Below, piece after piece: positions 17,070 to 24,861 of a stretch of DNA of 64,000 nt. The notes under the pieces were generated by a model, which did no database searches, was not told the origin of the DNA, and saw nothing but the letters and a program-made list of their open reading frames with translations. Position 1 is the stretch's first letter, and the number at the start of each line of letters is the position of its first letter. This DNA comes from TMP-24 sp041397305 (GTDB taxonomy: Bacteria; Pseudomonadota; Alphaproteobacteria; Rhodobacterales; Rhodobacteraceae). The stretch spans positions 248,001 through 312,000 of the forward strand of contig JAWKWX010000003.1 in NCBI GenBank assembly GCA_041397305.1. Direction: 5' to 3'. Both the position numbers and the translations under genes were made by a program.

Positions 17070-18377
17070 TCAGGCGGCGACTGGCCCCGCAGGTCGCAGG
17101 TGGTCGACGCCTTCGCTCAGCTGAATGACGATCCGCGCGGCGTCGAGTGCCGCGCTATCGGCGCTTTCGAACTGCAGCAGGATCAGGAGGTCATTCGCCT
17201 TCTCGAATTCCTCGATCAGCTGATCCGATTCGGCCAGCTGGCCCTCGGTCTCCGATAGCCGGTCGCGGAAGCCGTCCACCTCTTCCTGTGCGGCCATGAC
17301 GAAGTCCGCCGGATGCGCGAAATCGCCGCCGCGCGCCCGGTCCAGCAGCGATTGCGCCCGCGCAAACCAGTCCTGCCGCAGCGCGTCCAGCAGATGCGCG
17401 TCTGCCGCGGCGACCTTTGCGGACGCGGGTGATGTGGTCGGCGGCAAAGGACCTGCGGCAGGCGCAGGCACGGGTTCGGTTGCGGCGGGCGCCAGCTGGT
17501 CAAGTGCGGCCTGGGCGGGCCGCACATACTGGGCAAGCCCGCGCCGGATCTTCTCAAGCTCCGCCTCGCGCAGCTCGACCGCCGCCGCGATGACCGATTC
17601 CACCAGCTGCTGGGCCCCGCTGACCGACCAGAGCTCCTCGAAATTCGGCCCCGGATCCGAAAGCGCCAGCATCGCGACCTTGGTCGAGACCGGGATCACA
17701 TCACGGAAACTTCGCAGCCGGTCGGGCGTCAGCTTGTCTTTCGCCGCGGCAATCCCCGCCTCGTCCACGTCTTCGGCATGGGTCAGGATCAGCATGCTGT
17801 TGCGGATGAGCCGCCCGGGGATCATCCGCCAGCTGTCGCTGTCGGCCTTGATCATCGGATTGTCGGCCCGGCTGCACCAGAGCATCACATCGGCCAGCCG
17901 CATCAGCGAGAAAACGGCGCGCTTGCTCGTCTCGGCATCGTCGAAACTGACGATGTCGATCAGCGACAGCCCTTCGAGCGGCTCGCATTGAATGTCGAGC
18001 GTGACAATGTCGGGGCCAAGTGCCGCCGCCTGCGCAAGCGCACGGCCCGGAAATTCCACGCTCGGCCGGTCCCACCAGCTGGCCGTCGTACGCTCGGTCA
18101 GGGAATGCCGCACCATCACCGTCACCGGCCCGACCGAGGCCTTGCCGGTCGGCAGGACCTTTTCGCCGATCAGGAGGTTGATCAGGCTCGACTTGCCGGC
18201 AAGGCTCTTGCCGGTGAAGGCGATCCTGACCGGCGTCTCCAGCCGGGTCTTGTAGGCGTGCGCATGATCCAGCGCCTGGTCGAACAGCGCGCTCGGGGCG
18301 GGATCGAGTGCCGCGAACATCTCAAGGAAACGATTGACCTGCCGAAGTTCGGCCTCCGCCGAGGGAAAGGCGCTCAT
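17070..18377 (-). CDS. Dynamin-like GTPase with degenerate G3/G4 motifs
   Basis: This 435-residue protein has a good P-loop (G-K-S-L-A-G-K-S at 56-63). The expected D-T-P-G of G3 reads D-I-V-S, and the expected N/T-K-x-D of G4 reads T-H-A-E-D, so nucleotide hydrolysis or specificity may be impaired. The C-terminal third contains helical, coiled-coil-like sequence after an Ala/Pro-rich stretch. The gene lies downstream of two intact dynamin-like genes and overlaps the preceding unknown gene by ATGA. It could act as a partner subunit of the other two GTPases, as bacterial dynamin-like proteins often work in pairs. The assignment to the dynamin-like superfamily is by motif only. Confidence 0.7.
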   Translation of the reverse strand: MSAFPSAEAELRQVNRFLEMFAALDPAPSALFDQALDHAHAYKTRLETPVRIAFTGKSLAGKSSLINLLIGEKVLPTGKASVGPVTVMVRHSLTERTTASWWDRPSVEFPGRALAQAAALGPDIVTLDIQCEPLEGLSLIDIVSFDDAETSKRAVFSLMRLADVMLWCSRADNPMIKADSDSWRMIPGRLIRNSMLILTHAEDVDEAGIAAAKDKLTPDRLRSFRDVIPVSTKVAMLALSDPGPNFEELWSVSGAQQLVESVIAAAVELREAELEKIRRGLAQYVRPAQAALDQLAPAATEPVPAPAAGPLPPTTSPASAKVAAADAHLLDALRQDWFARAQSLLDRARGGDFAHPADFVMAAQEEVDGFRDRLSETEGQLAESDQLIEEFEKANDLLILLQFESADSAALDAARIVIQLSEGVDHLRPAGPVAA

Positions 18378-19195
18378 CGTCCGGTCCCCCTGGTCCTTTC
18401 GGTTGCCAGCCAGCGGCGGACAAGCTCCTGAAGGTCGTCTCCCTCGCTGACGTTCACCGCCAGGTCATCGGCGCTGAGCGCAAGAAGAAGGCCGCGATCG
18501 CCAAGCGCCGCGCCGGGAATGGCGATGGCCGCTGCGGGATCGAGAAGCGCGCGCACCTCGGCCGGCAGCGCGGCGAGTGTCGCTGCCAACGCCTCGCCCT
18601 CCGCCTGCGGAAGCTGATAGTCCTCTGCGCCCGTCGCGTCGATCCGTACGCCCGCCCGTGACATCAGGGTCTGCGCCAGCGTGAAAGGATGGGCGCTGGC
18701 ATGGAAGGCCGCGCCCGCCCCGTCATGGACCGGGCGAGGGGCCTCGGTCGCGTTGGCGAACCAGTTGACGGATTCTATCATCTCGCGGATCTCGCCCGCA
18801 CCGTGGCCGACCTCCTCGGCGGCCACATCTTCTGCCAGCGGCTGCCGTTCGAGCCCGAGTGCTCCCTCGACCTCTGCCAGGCCTGCAAGCGCCTCGCACA
18901 GGACCGCAAGCTGATCGTCGCGGGTCGCGCCCGCCGCCGCGCTCAGCACCTGATGGCCATCCGGCGTCGTGACCGACATGCGCATCAACCGCCCGCTGGC
19001 CACCGTAAGGGTGCAGCTCATGTCCTTCCCGGCAGAGAAGACCAGATTCCGCGGCAGAACCGTGTCACCGATCATCTCGACCAGGACATGCAGCCGCGCC
19101 TCGCGGCCCGTATCGGGCAGGCTGCGCCGCGCCCCTTCGGAGGCCAGCGGCTCGATCCGCGCCAGAAGGGTCAGAATGTCGTCCGGAAGTGCCAC
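18374..19195 (-). CDS. Conserved-looking protein of unknown function within the GTPase block
   Basis: This 273-residue protein was not recognised. It is Ala/Leu/Glu-rich with no signal peptide or membrane helix. The N-terminal half includes alternating strands (V-L-P-R-N-L-V-F-S-A-G-K, L-T-V-A-S-G-R-L) and the C-terminal half predicted helices. It ends with an ATGA overlap onto the degenerate GTPase gene, so its product is made together with that protein and may form a complex with it. Upstream, 28 nt separate it from the Roadblock-like gene. A scaffold, adaptor or GTPase regulator is possible, but nothing in the sequence proves this. Confidence 0.65.
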   Translation of the reverse strand: MALPDDILTLLARIEPLASEGARRSLPDTGREARLHVLVEMIGDTVLPRNLVFSAGKDMSCTLTVASGRLMRMSVTTPDGHQVLSAAAGATRDDQLAVLCEALAGLAEVEGALGLERQPLAEDVAAEEVGHGAGEIREMIESVNWFANATEAPRPVHDGAGAAFHASAHPFTLAQTLMSRAGVRIDATGAEDYQLPQAEGEALAATLAALPAEVRALLDPAAAIAIPGAALGDRGLLLALSADDLAVNVSEGDDLQELVRRWLATERTRGTGR

Positions 19196-19223
19196 GTCGC
19201 CCCGCTTCTCGCCCTGCCCGCTC

Positions 19224-19619
19224 TCAGATCAGGTCGGCGAGCTTATTCTTGTGTTCCGCGATCCCGCGGTCAACCTCGGCCGGGTCCGCATCGCTGTCGC
19301 AGACATAGCACAAAGCATGCTCGGGATAAGCGGGCGAGCGCGCAAGCACGATCAGTTCGTCGGCACGCGCGACGGTCAGCTGGGCAAGGCCCGCGTCGGC
19401 CGCTATCCGCGCGCCGCCCAGACGGGTGGCCAGATGCGACAGGGCAGGCAGATGCAAGAGCGCGCTTGCCGCGCCTGCCAGCCGGTCGAACTGTTCCTGA
19501 CGCACCCGGGCCAGGCTGGCCGAACCGAGTACCAGGCCCGATGCCATGTCGACATAACAGATCGTCCGGCAACCGGGCACGGTCTCGAGGCCCGAATCGA
19601 GCGCTTCCTTCAGTGACAT
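19224..19619 (-). CDS. Small protein resembling Roadblock/LC7 (MglB-like) domain
   Basis: This 131-residue protein has a pattern close to Roadblock/LC7 domains: an N-terminal helix with L-x-x-V-P-G, two strands (T-I-C-Y-V-D, G-L-V-L-G-S), a long helix around F-D-R-L-A-G-A-A-S-A-L-L, then strands A-Q-L-T-V-A-R-A-D-E-L-I-V-L and a closing helix. Roadblock proteins such as MglB often regulate or bind small GTPases. Its placement between dynamin-like GTPase genes makes that attractive here. The fold call is from pattern reading only and needs a structural comparison. Confidence 0.5.
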   Translation of the reverse strand: MSLKEALDSGLETVPGCRTICYVDMASGLVLGSASLARVRQEQFDRLAGAASALLHLPALSHLATRLGGARIAADAGLAQLTVARADELIVLARSPAYPEHALCYVCDSDADPAEVDRGIAEHKNKLADLI

Positions 19620-19682
19620 CTGCCCCCCGGCGATTGCATGGGTCCGACGGCCAGTCCCGTTCGGCTGGCGCCGATCCCGACC

Positions 19683-21284
19683 TTATCCCTCGCCCTGTCC
19701 GAAATCCATCGCGCCCTGCGGGGCCACGATCCGGCCGTCGCGTTCCAGCCGGTCCAGAAGGTCGCCGATCGCCGCGATCAGGTCGGTGGTGGTGACCACC
19801 TCGTCCCGACCCGCAATCTCTTCCCAGATCGCACGGGCGCTGAGCGGCGCGGCGACGGATCTCGGCGCGACCTGCGCCTCATGTTCCTCGACCGAGCGGC
19901 CGATATTGGCCAGGAGAGTCGAGAACGCGCCCGCATCAACCTCGCCCGCCGCTTCGCCATCCTCGGCCGGGGGCATCGTGCCCTCGTCCTCGATCCGGAA
20001 GGCACTGAGGTCAAGGACGTCTTCCTCGCGCCGGGCTTCCGATCCATCGGCGCCGTGTTCTGCTTCCTGCGCGGGTCCGACTTCCAGCGCGACCGGCTCG
20101 GCCGCCTCGGACGCATCAAGCTCGATCGCCTCGGCAAAGGCACGCTCTTCAGCCTCCTCCAGCGCCACCATATCCTGATCGCCGGCAAGGCTGTCTTCCG
20201 CCATTTCCTCAATACCGTCGGCATCAAGCATTCCGGTATCGGATGCCGGCGCGACTTCGGCCCCGACGGTTGCTGCCTCTGGCGCAGCGGATTCGGGCGC
20301 TGCGGATTCGGGCGCGTCGGCCCGCGGCGCCTCGACGGCAGGCTCGACCCTGCGGCGGATCGGCGTGGGCTCCACTGCGGCGGCGCGCAGTTCCTGCTCC
20401 ATGGCCCCGGCGTCTTCGGGGTTCAGCCGCTGGCGTTCGGCGCTGCCGACGCGGCTGACGCGCGCCGGACGGACAGAGGCGGGCGGCAGGGGCACGATCA
20501 CGGCAGACGCCGGTTCGGCCGCCCGCGCGCTTGCCGCACCGTTGGCGTCAGAGATGCCGTTCGCGACCTCATGCAGCGCGGCAACCAGCCGCTCGGCGCC
20601 GCTCGCGGCAAAAAGCGCGTCGCCACCGTCCATCTCGCAGGCGCGGATCGCGTCGAGGGTCGAGAACATGATGATCTCGCCGAACAGCCCGCCCGCCTCG
20701 TGGCGAAGCCGTGCCTGGACCCGGGCGCGGTCCTTCTCGGCCAGCTTGTCGGACCTTGTGGCCAGAAGGATGCTGGTCGCAAACAGCCGGTCCGGCATCG
20801 CCACCCAGGCAGAGCGCTCGCTTTCGCGCCAAGCCTGCGGCGCATGGGTGCACCAGATCACGCCATCGACGAAGTCCACGACCGCCTGACGGTATGCGTC
20901 CGGAATGTTCGGGTCGGAAATGCCGGGCGTGTCGATCAGGTCGAAATCCTTCAGGATCTCGGCCTCGCAATAGACCCTCACGTAACGCACGCCCTCGACC
21001 TCGATCGTGCCGATCGCGTCGAAGGTGATGTCCTCGCGGGCGCCGTCGGTGGTGACATAATGCGCCGAGCGCGGCCCATAGCTCAGCCACACCGGCGGCA
21101 TCTGCGTTGCGGTGACGCGCGTCGGCAGGATCTCCTCTCCCAGAAGGAAGTTGATGAGCGTCGTCTTGCCCGCGCTGAACTCTCCCATCAGGCCAAGGCG
21201 GGGCGGCCCCGGCAGGCGATCTGCGGCGGGGGTCGCTTCCGGGGCGGCCGCTTCGGTTGGCCGGATGAGAGTTGTCTCGTTCAT
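19683..21284 (-). CDS. Dynamin-family GTPase with long acidic linker
   Basis: This 533-residue protein has an intact GTPase domain within the first about 230 residues: G1 G-E-F-S-A-G-K-T at 34-41, G3 D-T-P-G followed by I-S-D, and G4 T-R-S-D. A long Ala/Glu/Pro-rich, likely disordered region runs over about residues 255-470. A short C-terminal helical segment (around D-L-I-A-A-I-G-D-L-L-D-R-L) ends the protein. The GTPase core is of the bacterial dynamin-like type, which remodels membranes using GTP. It lies 13 nt downstream of the largest GTPase gene and should be co-transcribed with it. Confidence 0.82.
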   Translation of the reverse strand: MNETTLIRPTEAAAPEATPAADRLPGPPRLGLMGEFSAGKTTLINFLLGEEILPTRVTATQMPPVWLSYGPRSAHYVTTDGAREDITFDAIGTIEVEGVRYVRVYCEAEILKDFDLIDTPGISDPNIPDAYRQAVVDFVDGVIWCTHAPQAWRESERSAWVAMPDRLFATSILLATRSDKLAEKDRARVQARLRHEAGGLFGEIIMFSTLDAIRACEMDGGDALFAASGAERLVAALHEVANGISDANGAASARAAEPASAVIVPLPPASVRPARVSRVGSAERQRLNPEDAGAMEQELRAAAVEPTPIRRRVEPAVEAPRADAPESAAPESAAPEAATVGAEVAPASDTGMLDADGIEEMAEDSLAGDQDMVALEEAEERAFAEAIELDASEAAEPVALEVGPAQEAEHGADGSEARREEDVLDLSAFRIEDEGTMPPAEDGEAAGEVDAGAFSTLLANIGRSVEEHEAQVAPRSVAAPLSARAIWEEIAGRDEVVTTTDLIAAIGDLLDRLERDGRIVAPQGAMDFGQGEG

Positions 21285-21297
21285 GTCTGCCTCTTTC

Positions 21298-23325
21298 TCA
21301 CGCCGCCTCTGCGCCGAGATCGCGCAGAATCTCGCCCAGGCGGTTCAGCCGGTCGTCCGGCGTTGTCGCCGCGACCTGCGGCGAGGGCGCGGCCGGGGTT
21401 TCGCCCTGCATCAGCCGCATGATGTTTTCCTGCTGCTCGCTGGCGAAGGAAGTGTAGGTCATGCGGATCTTTTCCAGGACCTGCTGGGCCTGACCCGATT
21501 CCAGTTCCTCCGTCATCGACTGGGCCTCGGCCTTGATCAGATGCACGTAATCGCTGGCAAAGCTCTCGATGCCGCGCCGCTTCTTCCACCAGCTCCGCCA
21601 CCAGTTCGAATGCAGGTCGAGCGCGATGGTCCGGCCAAGGCCGACGGGCGGGGGCACATCGGGCGGCAGCGGTGCCGCGATCTGGAAATCATCCAGCCCG
21701 TCGCCGATCACCGCCTGATAGACCGCTTCGGTATTCTTCGCGGCCTCGTCGAAGACCTTGGTCACCTTGGAGCGGACCGAACGGGCAAAGTTGGTATAGG
21801 CTGCCCGCTGCAACACCCTGAGCCCTGCTGGATCATAGCTCCAGGTGCCCTGCTCGCCATTTTCCTGCAGATGCTGGATGAGCGAGTCCGTCGCCCGCTT
21901 GATGAAACCGGCCTGCGCCTTGTCGAGACGGTCGTGCAGATCGTCGGACAGATCCTTGATCAGCTTGTCGATCTCCTGCCCGAACCGTTGGGCGATGTCG
22001 TCGATGGCGGCCTTGGGATCAGAACCTTCGAACGACGGCACTGCACTGGGCTCTGTCGCCCGGGTGCGGCTCGCGACAAGTGTCGCACGCGCCTCGTGCG
22101 TCAGGTTGCGGACGCTGCGGCTGATTTTCTGATGCAGGCGCTGGGCGCTGCCCTCGCTCACCCGTTCGCCGATCGCCTGCAGAAGCGCGGGCAGGCCCGA
22201 AGCCTTCCAGGTCGTCTCGTCGTCGGTGTCGCAGACGAAATCATGATTTGCATCGACGAAGCTTTCCAGCGCCTTGAGGCTGTCCTCCGGCAGGTCCTCG
22301 ACCCTGCCGGTCAGCGCCGCCTCGCCCCATGCCGCGCTGCCGAACACCAGCGCCACATCGCCGTCGATCCGGGCCTGCGTCAGCGTGCGCACGATACCGT
22401 CGCGGATCTCGGGTACCTGGTCGGCCGGGTTCTGCAGTTCGTCGATCCGGTTGACGAAGATGATGATCTGCCGCTTGTCGAGGTTCGAGATGATGCGCAG
22501 AAGCGCCATGTCCGAGGTCGTCAGCGCCTGGTGGGCCGACAGGACCACGACGCAGAGTTCAGACCCGCGCAGCGCGCGGATGGTGATCTGTTCCCGCATC
22601 AGGAACGTGTCGTTCACGCCGGGCGTGTCGCACAGCTGCAGCGGCATCGCGTATTCCGGCACGTCGAGGTAGATCTCGGCCGACTTGGTCACATCGGCGA
22701 AGCGCCCGGTCTTGGCGTTCGCATCCTGGATTTCGGGCGCATCGCCGAGACAGACATAGCGTTCCACCAGTTCGGTATCGACATAGCCGTAGGAATGGCT
22801 CTGGCCAAGCAGGAACTGGAAATGCTTGCCAAGGCGCTTTTCGGTCGCGGCGCGCATCGCCTCGACCTGTTTCTGGATCGCCGCCACCTCATCCGTCGAA
22901 CCGGCGCGTTCGGCAAGTTCACCGAGCCGCCCGCCGCCGATCACCAGCTTGTCCCACTCATCCTGGTCGAAGAAGGTGAAGCGCGCCTTCACGTCCGCCT
23001 CGCCATTGGGATCGGATGGGTTGCGGTTGTTGATCATCAGCGTGGTGACGACCGAGGTCCAGGGGTTGACGTCGGACGGCAAGAGACCCGGTTGACCCGA
23101 CAGGACGTTGGCCAGGGCGGACTTGCCCGCCTTCACCTGACCGACGAAGGTGACCTTCGCCGCAAATTCATCGAGCCGCGCCTGCAGCGCGGTCACGCGG
23201 GTGGCGGTTCGCCGGTCGCTGACCTCGGCGAGCTGGCCAAGCTTTTTCGAGAGATCGGAGAGGGCCTCCATCTGGCCCGCGACAGCCGCATTCCCTGCAG
23301 ACAGAAAACGTGCGTTCTTCACCAT
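21298..23325 (-). CDS. Dynamin-family GTPase with tryptophan/basic patch
   Basis: This 675-residue protein is the largest GTPase of the block. G1 is G-Q-V-K-A-G-K-S at 62-69, G3 is D-T-P-G-V-N-D and G4 is N-R-I-D; all are intact. A helical stalk-like region follows. Near residues 574-585 lies N-W-W-R-S-W-W-K-K-R-R-G, an aromatic and basic patch suited to insertion at a membrane surface. No transmembrane helix or signal peptide was seen. It is the first gene of the minus-strand block and is preceded by a 430-bp non-coding region that probably carries its promoter. Confidence 0.85.
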   Translation of the reverse strand: MVKNARFLSAGNAAVAGQMEALSDLSKKLGQLAEVSDRRTATRVTALQARLDEFAAKVTFVGQVKAGKSALANVLSGQPGLLPSDVNPWTSVVTTLMINNRNPSDPNGEADVKARFTFFDQDEWDKLVIGGGRLGELAERAGSTDEVAAIQKQVEAMRAATEKRLGKHFQFLLGQSHSYGYVDTELVERYVCLGDAPEIQDANAKTGRFADVTKSAEIYLDVPEYAMPLQLCDTPGVNDTFLMREQITIRALRGSELCVVVLSAHQALTTSDMALLRIISNLDKRQIIIFVNRIDELQNPADQVPEIRDGIVRTLTQARIDGDVALVFGSAAWGEAALTGRVEDLPEDSLKALESFVDANHDFVCDTDDETTWKASGLPALLQAIGERVSEGSAQRLHQKISRSVRNLTHEARATLVASRTRATEPSAVPSFEGSDPKAAIDDIAQRFGQEIDKLIKDLSDDLHDRLDKAQAGFIKRATDSLIQHLQENGEQGTWSYDPAGLRVLQRAAYTNFARSVRSKVTKVFDEAAKNTEAVYQAVIGDGLDDFQIAAPLPPDVPPPVGLGRTIALDLHSNWWRSWWKKRRGIESFASDYVHLIKAEAQSMTEELESGQAQQVLEKIRMTYTSFASEQQENIMRLMQGETPAAPSPQVAATTPDDRLNRLGEILRDLGAEAA

Positions 23326-23755
23326 CTGAGCGTACGCCCCTTCTTCTTACCCAACGCCGCACGGGCCGAAGACCCGGCGGAAAACCAATTCTGCACCCGA
23401 CCGGCCAGAGCATCGGCACCCCGCGTGGCTCGCACCTCCCGCTCTGGAACCATGCGCGTATCGCGGCCGGTTCCTTTGCGAGCAGCCTCGCCAACTGTTG
23501 CGTATTCGGCGCCGGTTGCCACCCGATCAGGCAGACAGTTAACAATTTGAAAGCACACGATTGTGGCGAGATCGGGTCGCCATGATGGCGCCGCCTGAAC
23601 GCCCCGTCGGAGCAGCCCACAAAACAAGGCATTTTCGGCAGGCGGCCGCCGAATTTTGCCTCAGAATGCGCGCGGTCGGAAAGCGTCGACGCGGTTCTGG
23701 CGCTGCTGGCCGGACAAGGCGACCTGACCGATTCTCAAGCGCGGCAGTTTGGCGT
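23326..23755 (-). promoter_or_regulatory. 430-bp intergenic region upstream of the dynamin/kinase block
   Basis: No convincing gene was seen. The central part (about 23535-23560) is A+T-rich (GTTAACAATTTGAAAG on the plus strand) and probably contains the promoter that drives the GTPase genes leftwards, but no -35/-10 pair is clear. Short open frames on both strands look like chance frames in GC-rich DNA. One minus-strand frame ends 7 nt inside the GTPase gene start and could be a leader peptide. Confidence 0.35.
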
Positions 23756-24346
23756 TCACACTCCGTTGAGCCTGTCGCGGACGAGCGCACAGGCCTGCCC
23801 GACAGCTTCGGCGATCGTCATGTCTGACGTATCGAATGTCACCGCATCGGCGGCGGCCACCAGCGGCGCCGCCGCGCGCGTGCGGTCGCGTTCGTCGCGC
23901 TCGCGCACCTCGGCCAGTACCCTTGCCTCGTCGCCGCCGACCTCCAGCCAGCGGCGATGGGCGCGGACTTCCGCGCTCGCGGTGACGAAGAGCTTCACCT
24001 CTGCCGCAGGGCAGATCACCGTACCGATGTCGCGCCCGTCCAGCACCGCGCCGCCCTCTCGCCGCGCGAAGGCGCGCTGATAGGCGACAAGCGCGGCGCG
24101 AACCTCGGGCAGGACCGCCACGCGACTTGCCGCCTGCCCGGCCGCAAGCGTCCTCAGATCGCCGCGCGCCAGATCCTCCTCGCTCAGCGACCGTGCGGCG
24201 GCGACCGGGTCGCCGCCCTTCATGCCGACGGCGCGATAGAGAAGCCCGGTGTCGAGGTGGGCAAAGCCGAACTCCCGCGCGATTGCCCGCCCGATCGTGC
24301 CCTTGCCCGCTGCCGCCGGTCCGTCGATCGCGACCGTGAAGATCAT
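23756..24346 (-). CDS. cmk: Cytidylate kinase
   Basis: This 196-residue cytoplasmic enzyme phosphorylates CMP and dCMP for nucleotide supply. The P-loop G-P-A-A-A-G-K-G-T is at residues 9-17, followed by the nucleotide-binding L-D-T-G-L-L-Y-R-A segment. The D-G-R-D-I-G-T motif is also present. The length fits the short alphaproteobacterial form. It is the last gene of the aroC-aroA-membrane protein-cmk run; its start overlaps the stop of the membrane protein gene (ATGA). Confidence 0.95.
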   Translation of the reverse strand: MIFTVAIDGPAAAGKGTIGRAIAREFGFAHLDTGLLYRAVGMKGGDPVAAARSLSEEDLARGDLRTLAAGQAASRVAVLPEVRAALVAYQRAFARREGGAVLDGRDIGTVICPAAEVKLFVTASAEVRAHRRWLEVGGDEARVLAEVRERDERDRTRAAAPLVAAADAVTFDTSDMTIAEAVGQACALVRDRLNGV

Positions 24347-24861
24347 CCCCGTCCTCCAGCGCGTCGGCGCAGACGCGCAAGCGCAAGCCCCAGTGCGGCG
24401 GTCAACGCCAAGGCGCCCAGGCCTGACTTGGCCATGGTCCAGCCGCTCGCCCGCGCCACCATCATGTCGGTCACGGCCTCTGGCGGCAGAGCCAGCATTG
24501 CCCGGACCGCGTGATTTTCCAGATAATCGCAGGCTGCCGCCAGAATGGCGAGCGCTGCAAGCCAGCGGGCCTGCCCCGGCGGGACGAGAGCGCGAAAGGT
24601 GAAGATCAGCGTCAGCGCCAGCAGCGCGGGGAAGACCAGGTCGAGGCTTTGCTGCCCGTCGCGGTAGAAGGCGCGCCCCGCCTCGCCCAGCGCCGCAAGA
24701 TAGGCGCGCGCCGCGTCGGGTGCGTAGCCGAACGGCCGGAGGTCGAAGGCACGACCTGCCGCGCCCATGTCAAGGCGCGGCAACGACCAGAAAGCCATCG
24801 CCAGATAGACGGCAAGGGTCGCCCCGGCCAGAAGCCAGAAGAGCGCCCGCGCCCCGTTCAC
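24343..24861 (-). CDS. Uncharacterised inner-membrane protein between aroA and cmk
   Basis: This 172-residue protein has about four hydrophobic segments (about 8-28, 75-92, 98-115 and 143-162) separated by short polar loops. No catalytic motif or recognised domain was seen. It overlaps aroA at its start and cmk at its end by 4 nt each, so it is co-translated with both. A small polytopic membrane protein at this place appears to be a local operon member rather than part of the shikimate pathway. Function unknown. Confidence 0.7.
   Translation of the reverse strand: MNGARALFWLLAGATLAVYLAMAFWSLPRLDMGAAGRAFDLRPFGYAPDAARAYLAALGEAGRAFYRDGQQSLDLVFPALLALTLIFTFRALVPPGQARWLAALAILAAACDYLENHAVRAMLALPPEAVTDMMVARASGWTMAKSGLGALALTAALGLALARLRRRAGGRG

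Noticed and set aside
12730..23325. Type VI secretion regulatory cluster (PpkA/PppA/Fha)
   Set aside because: The trio is similar, but no Tss structural or effector gene occurs anywhere in the window.
21112..23550. 812-residue open frame on the plus strand
   Set aside because: It is antisense to the largest dynamin-like GTPase, whose G1, G3 and G4 motifs are all clear.
23660..23765. Short plus-strand text reading as a helical peptide (around V-L-A-L-L-A-G-Q-G-D-L)
   Set aside because: No start codon is in frame upstream, and it runs into the antisense of cmk, so it is probably chance.
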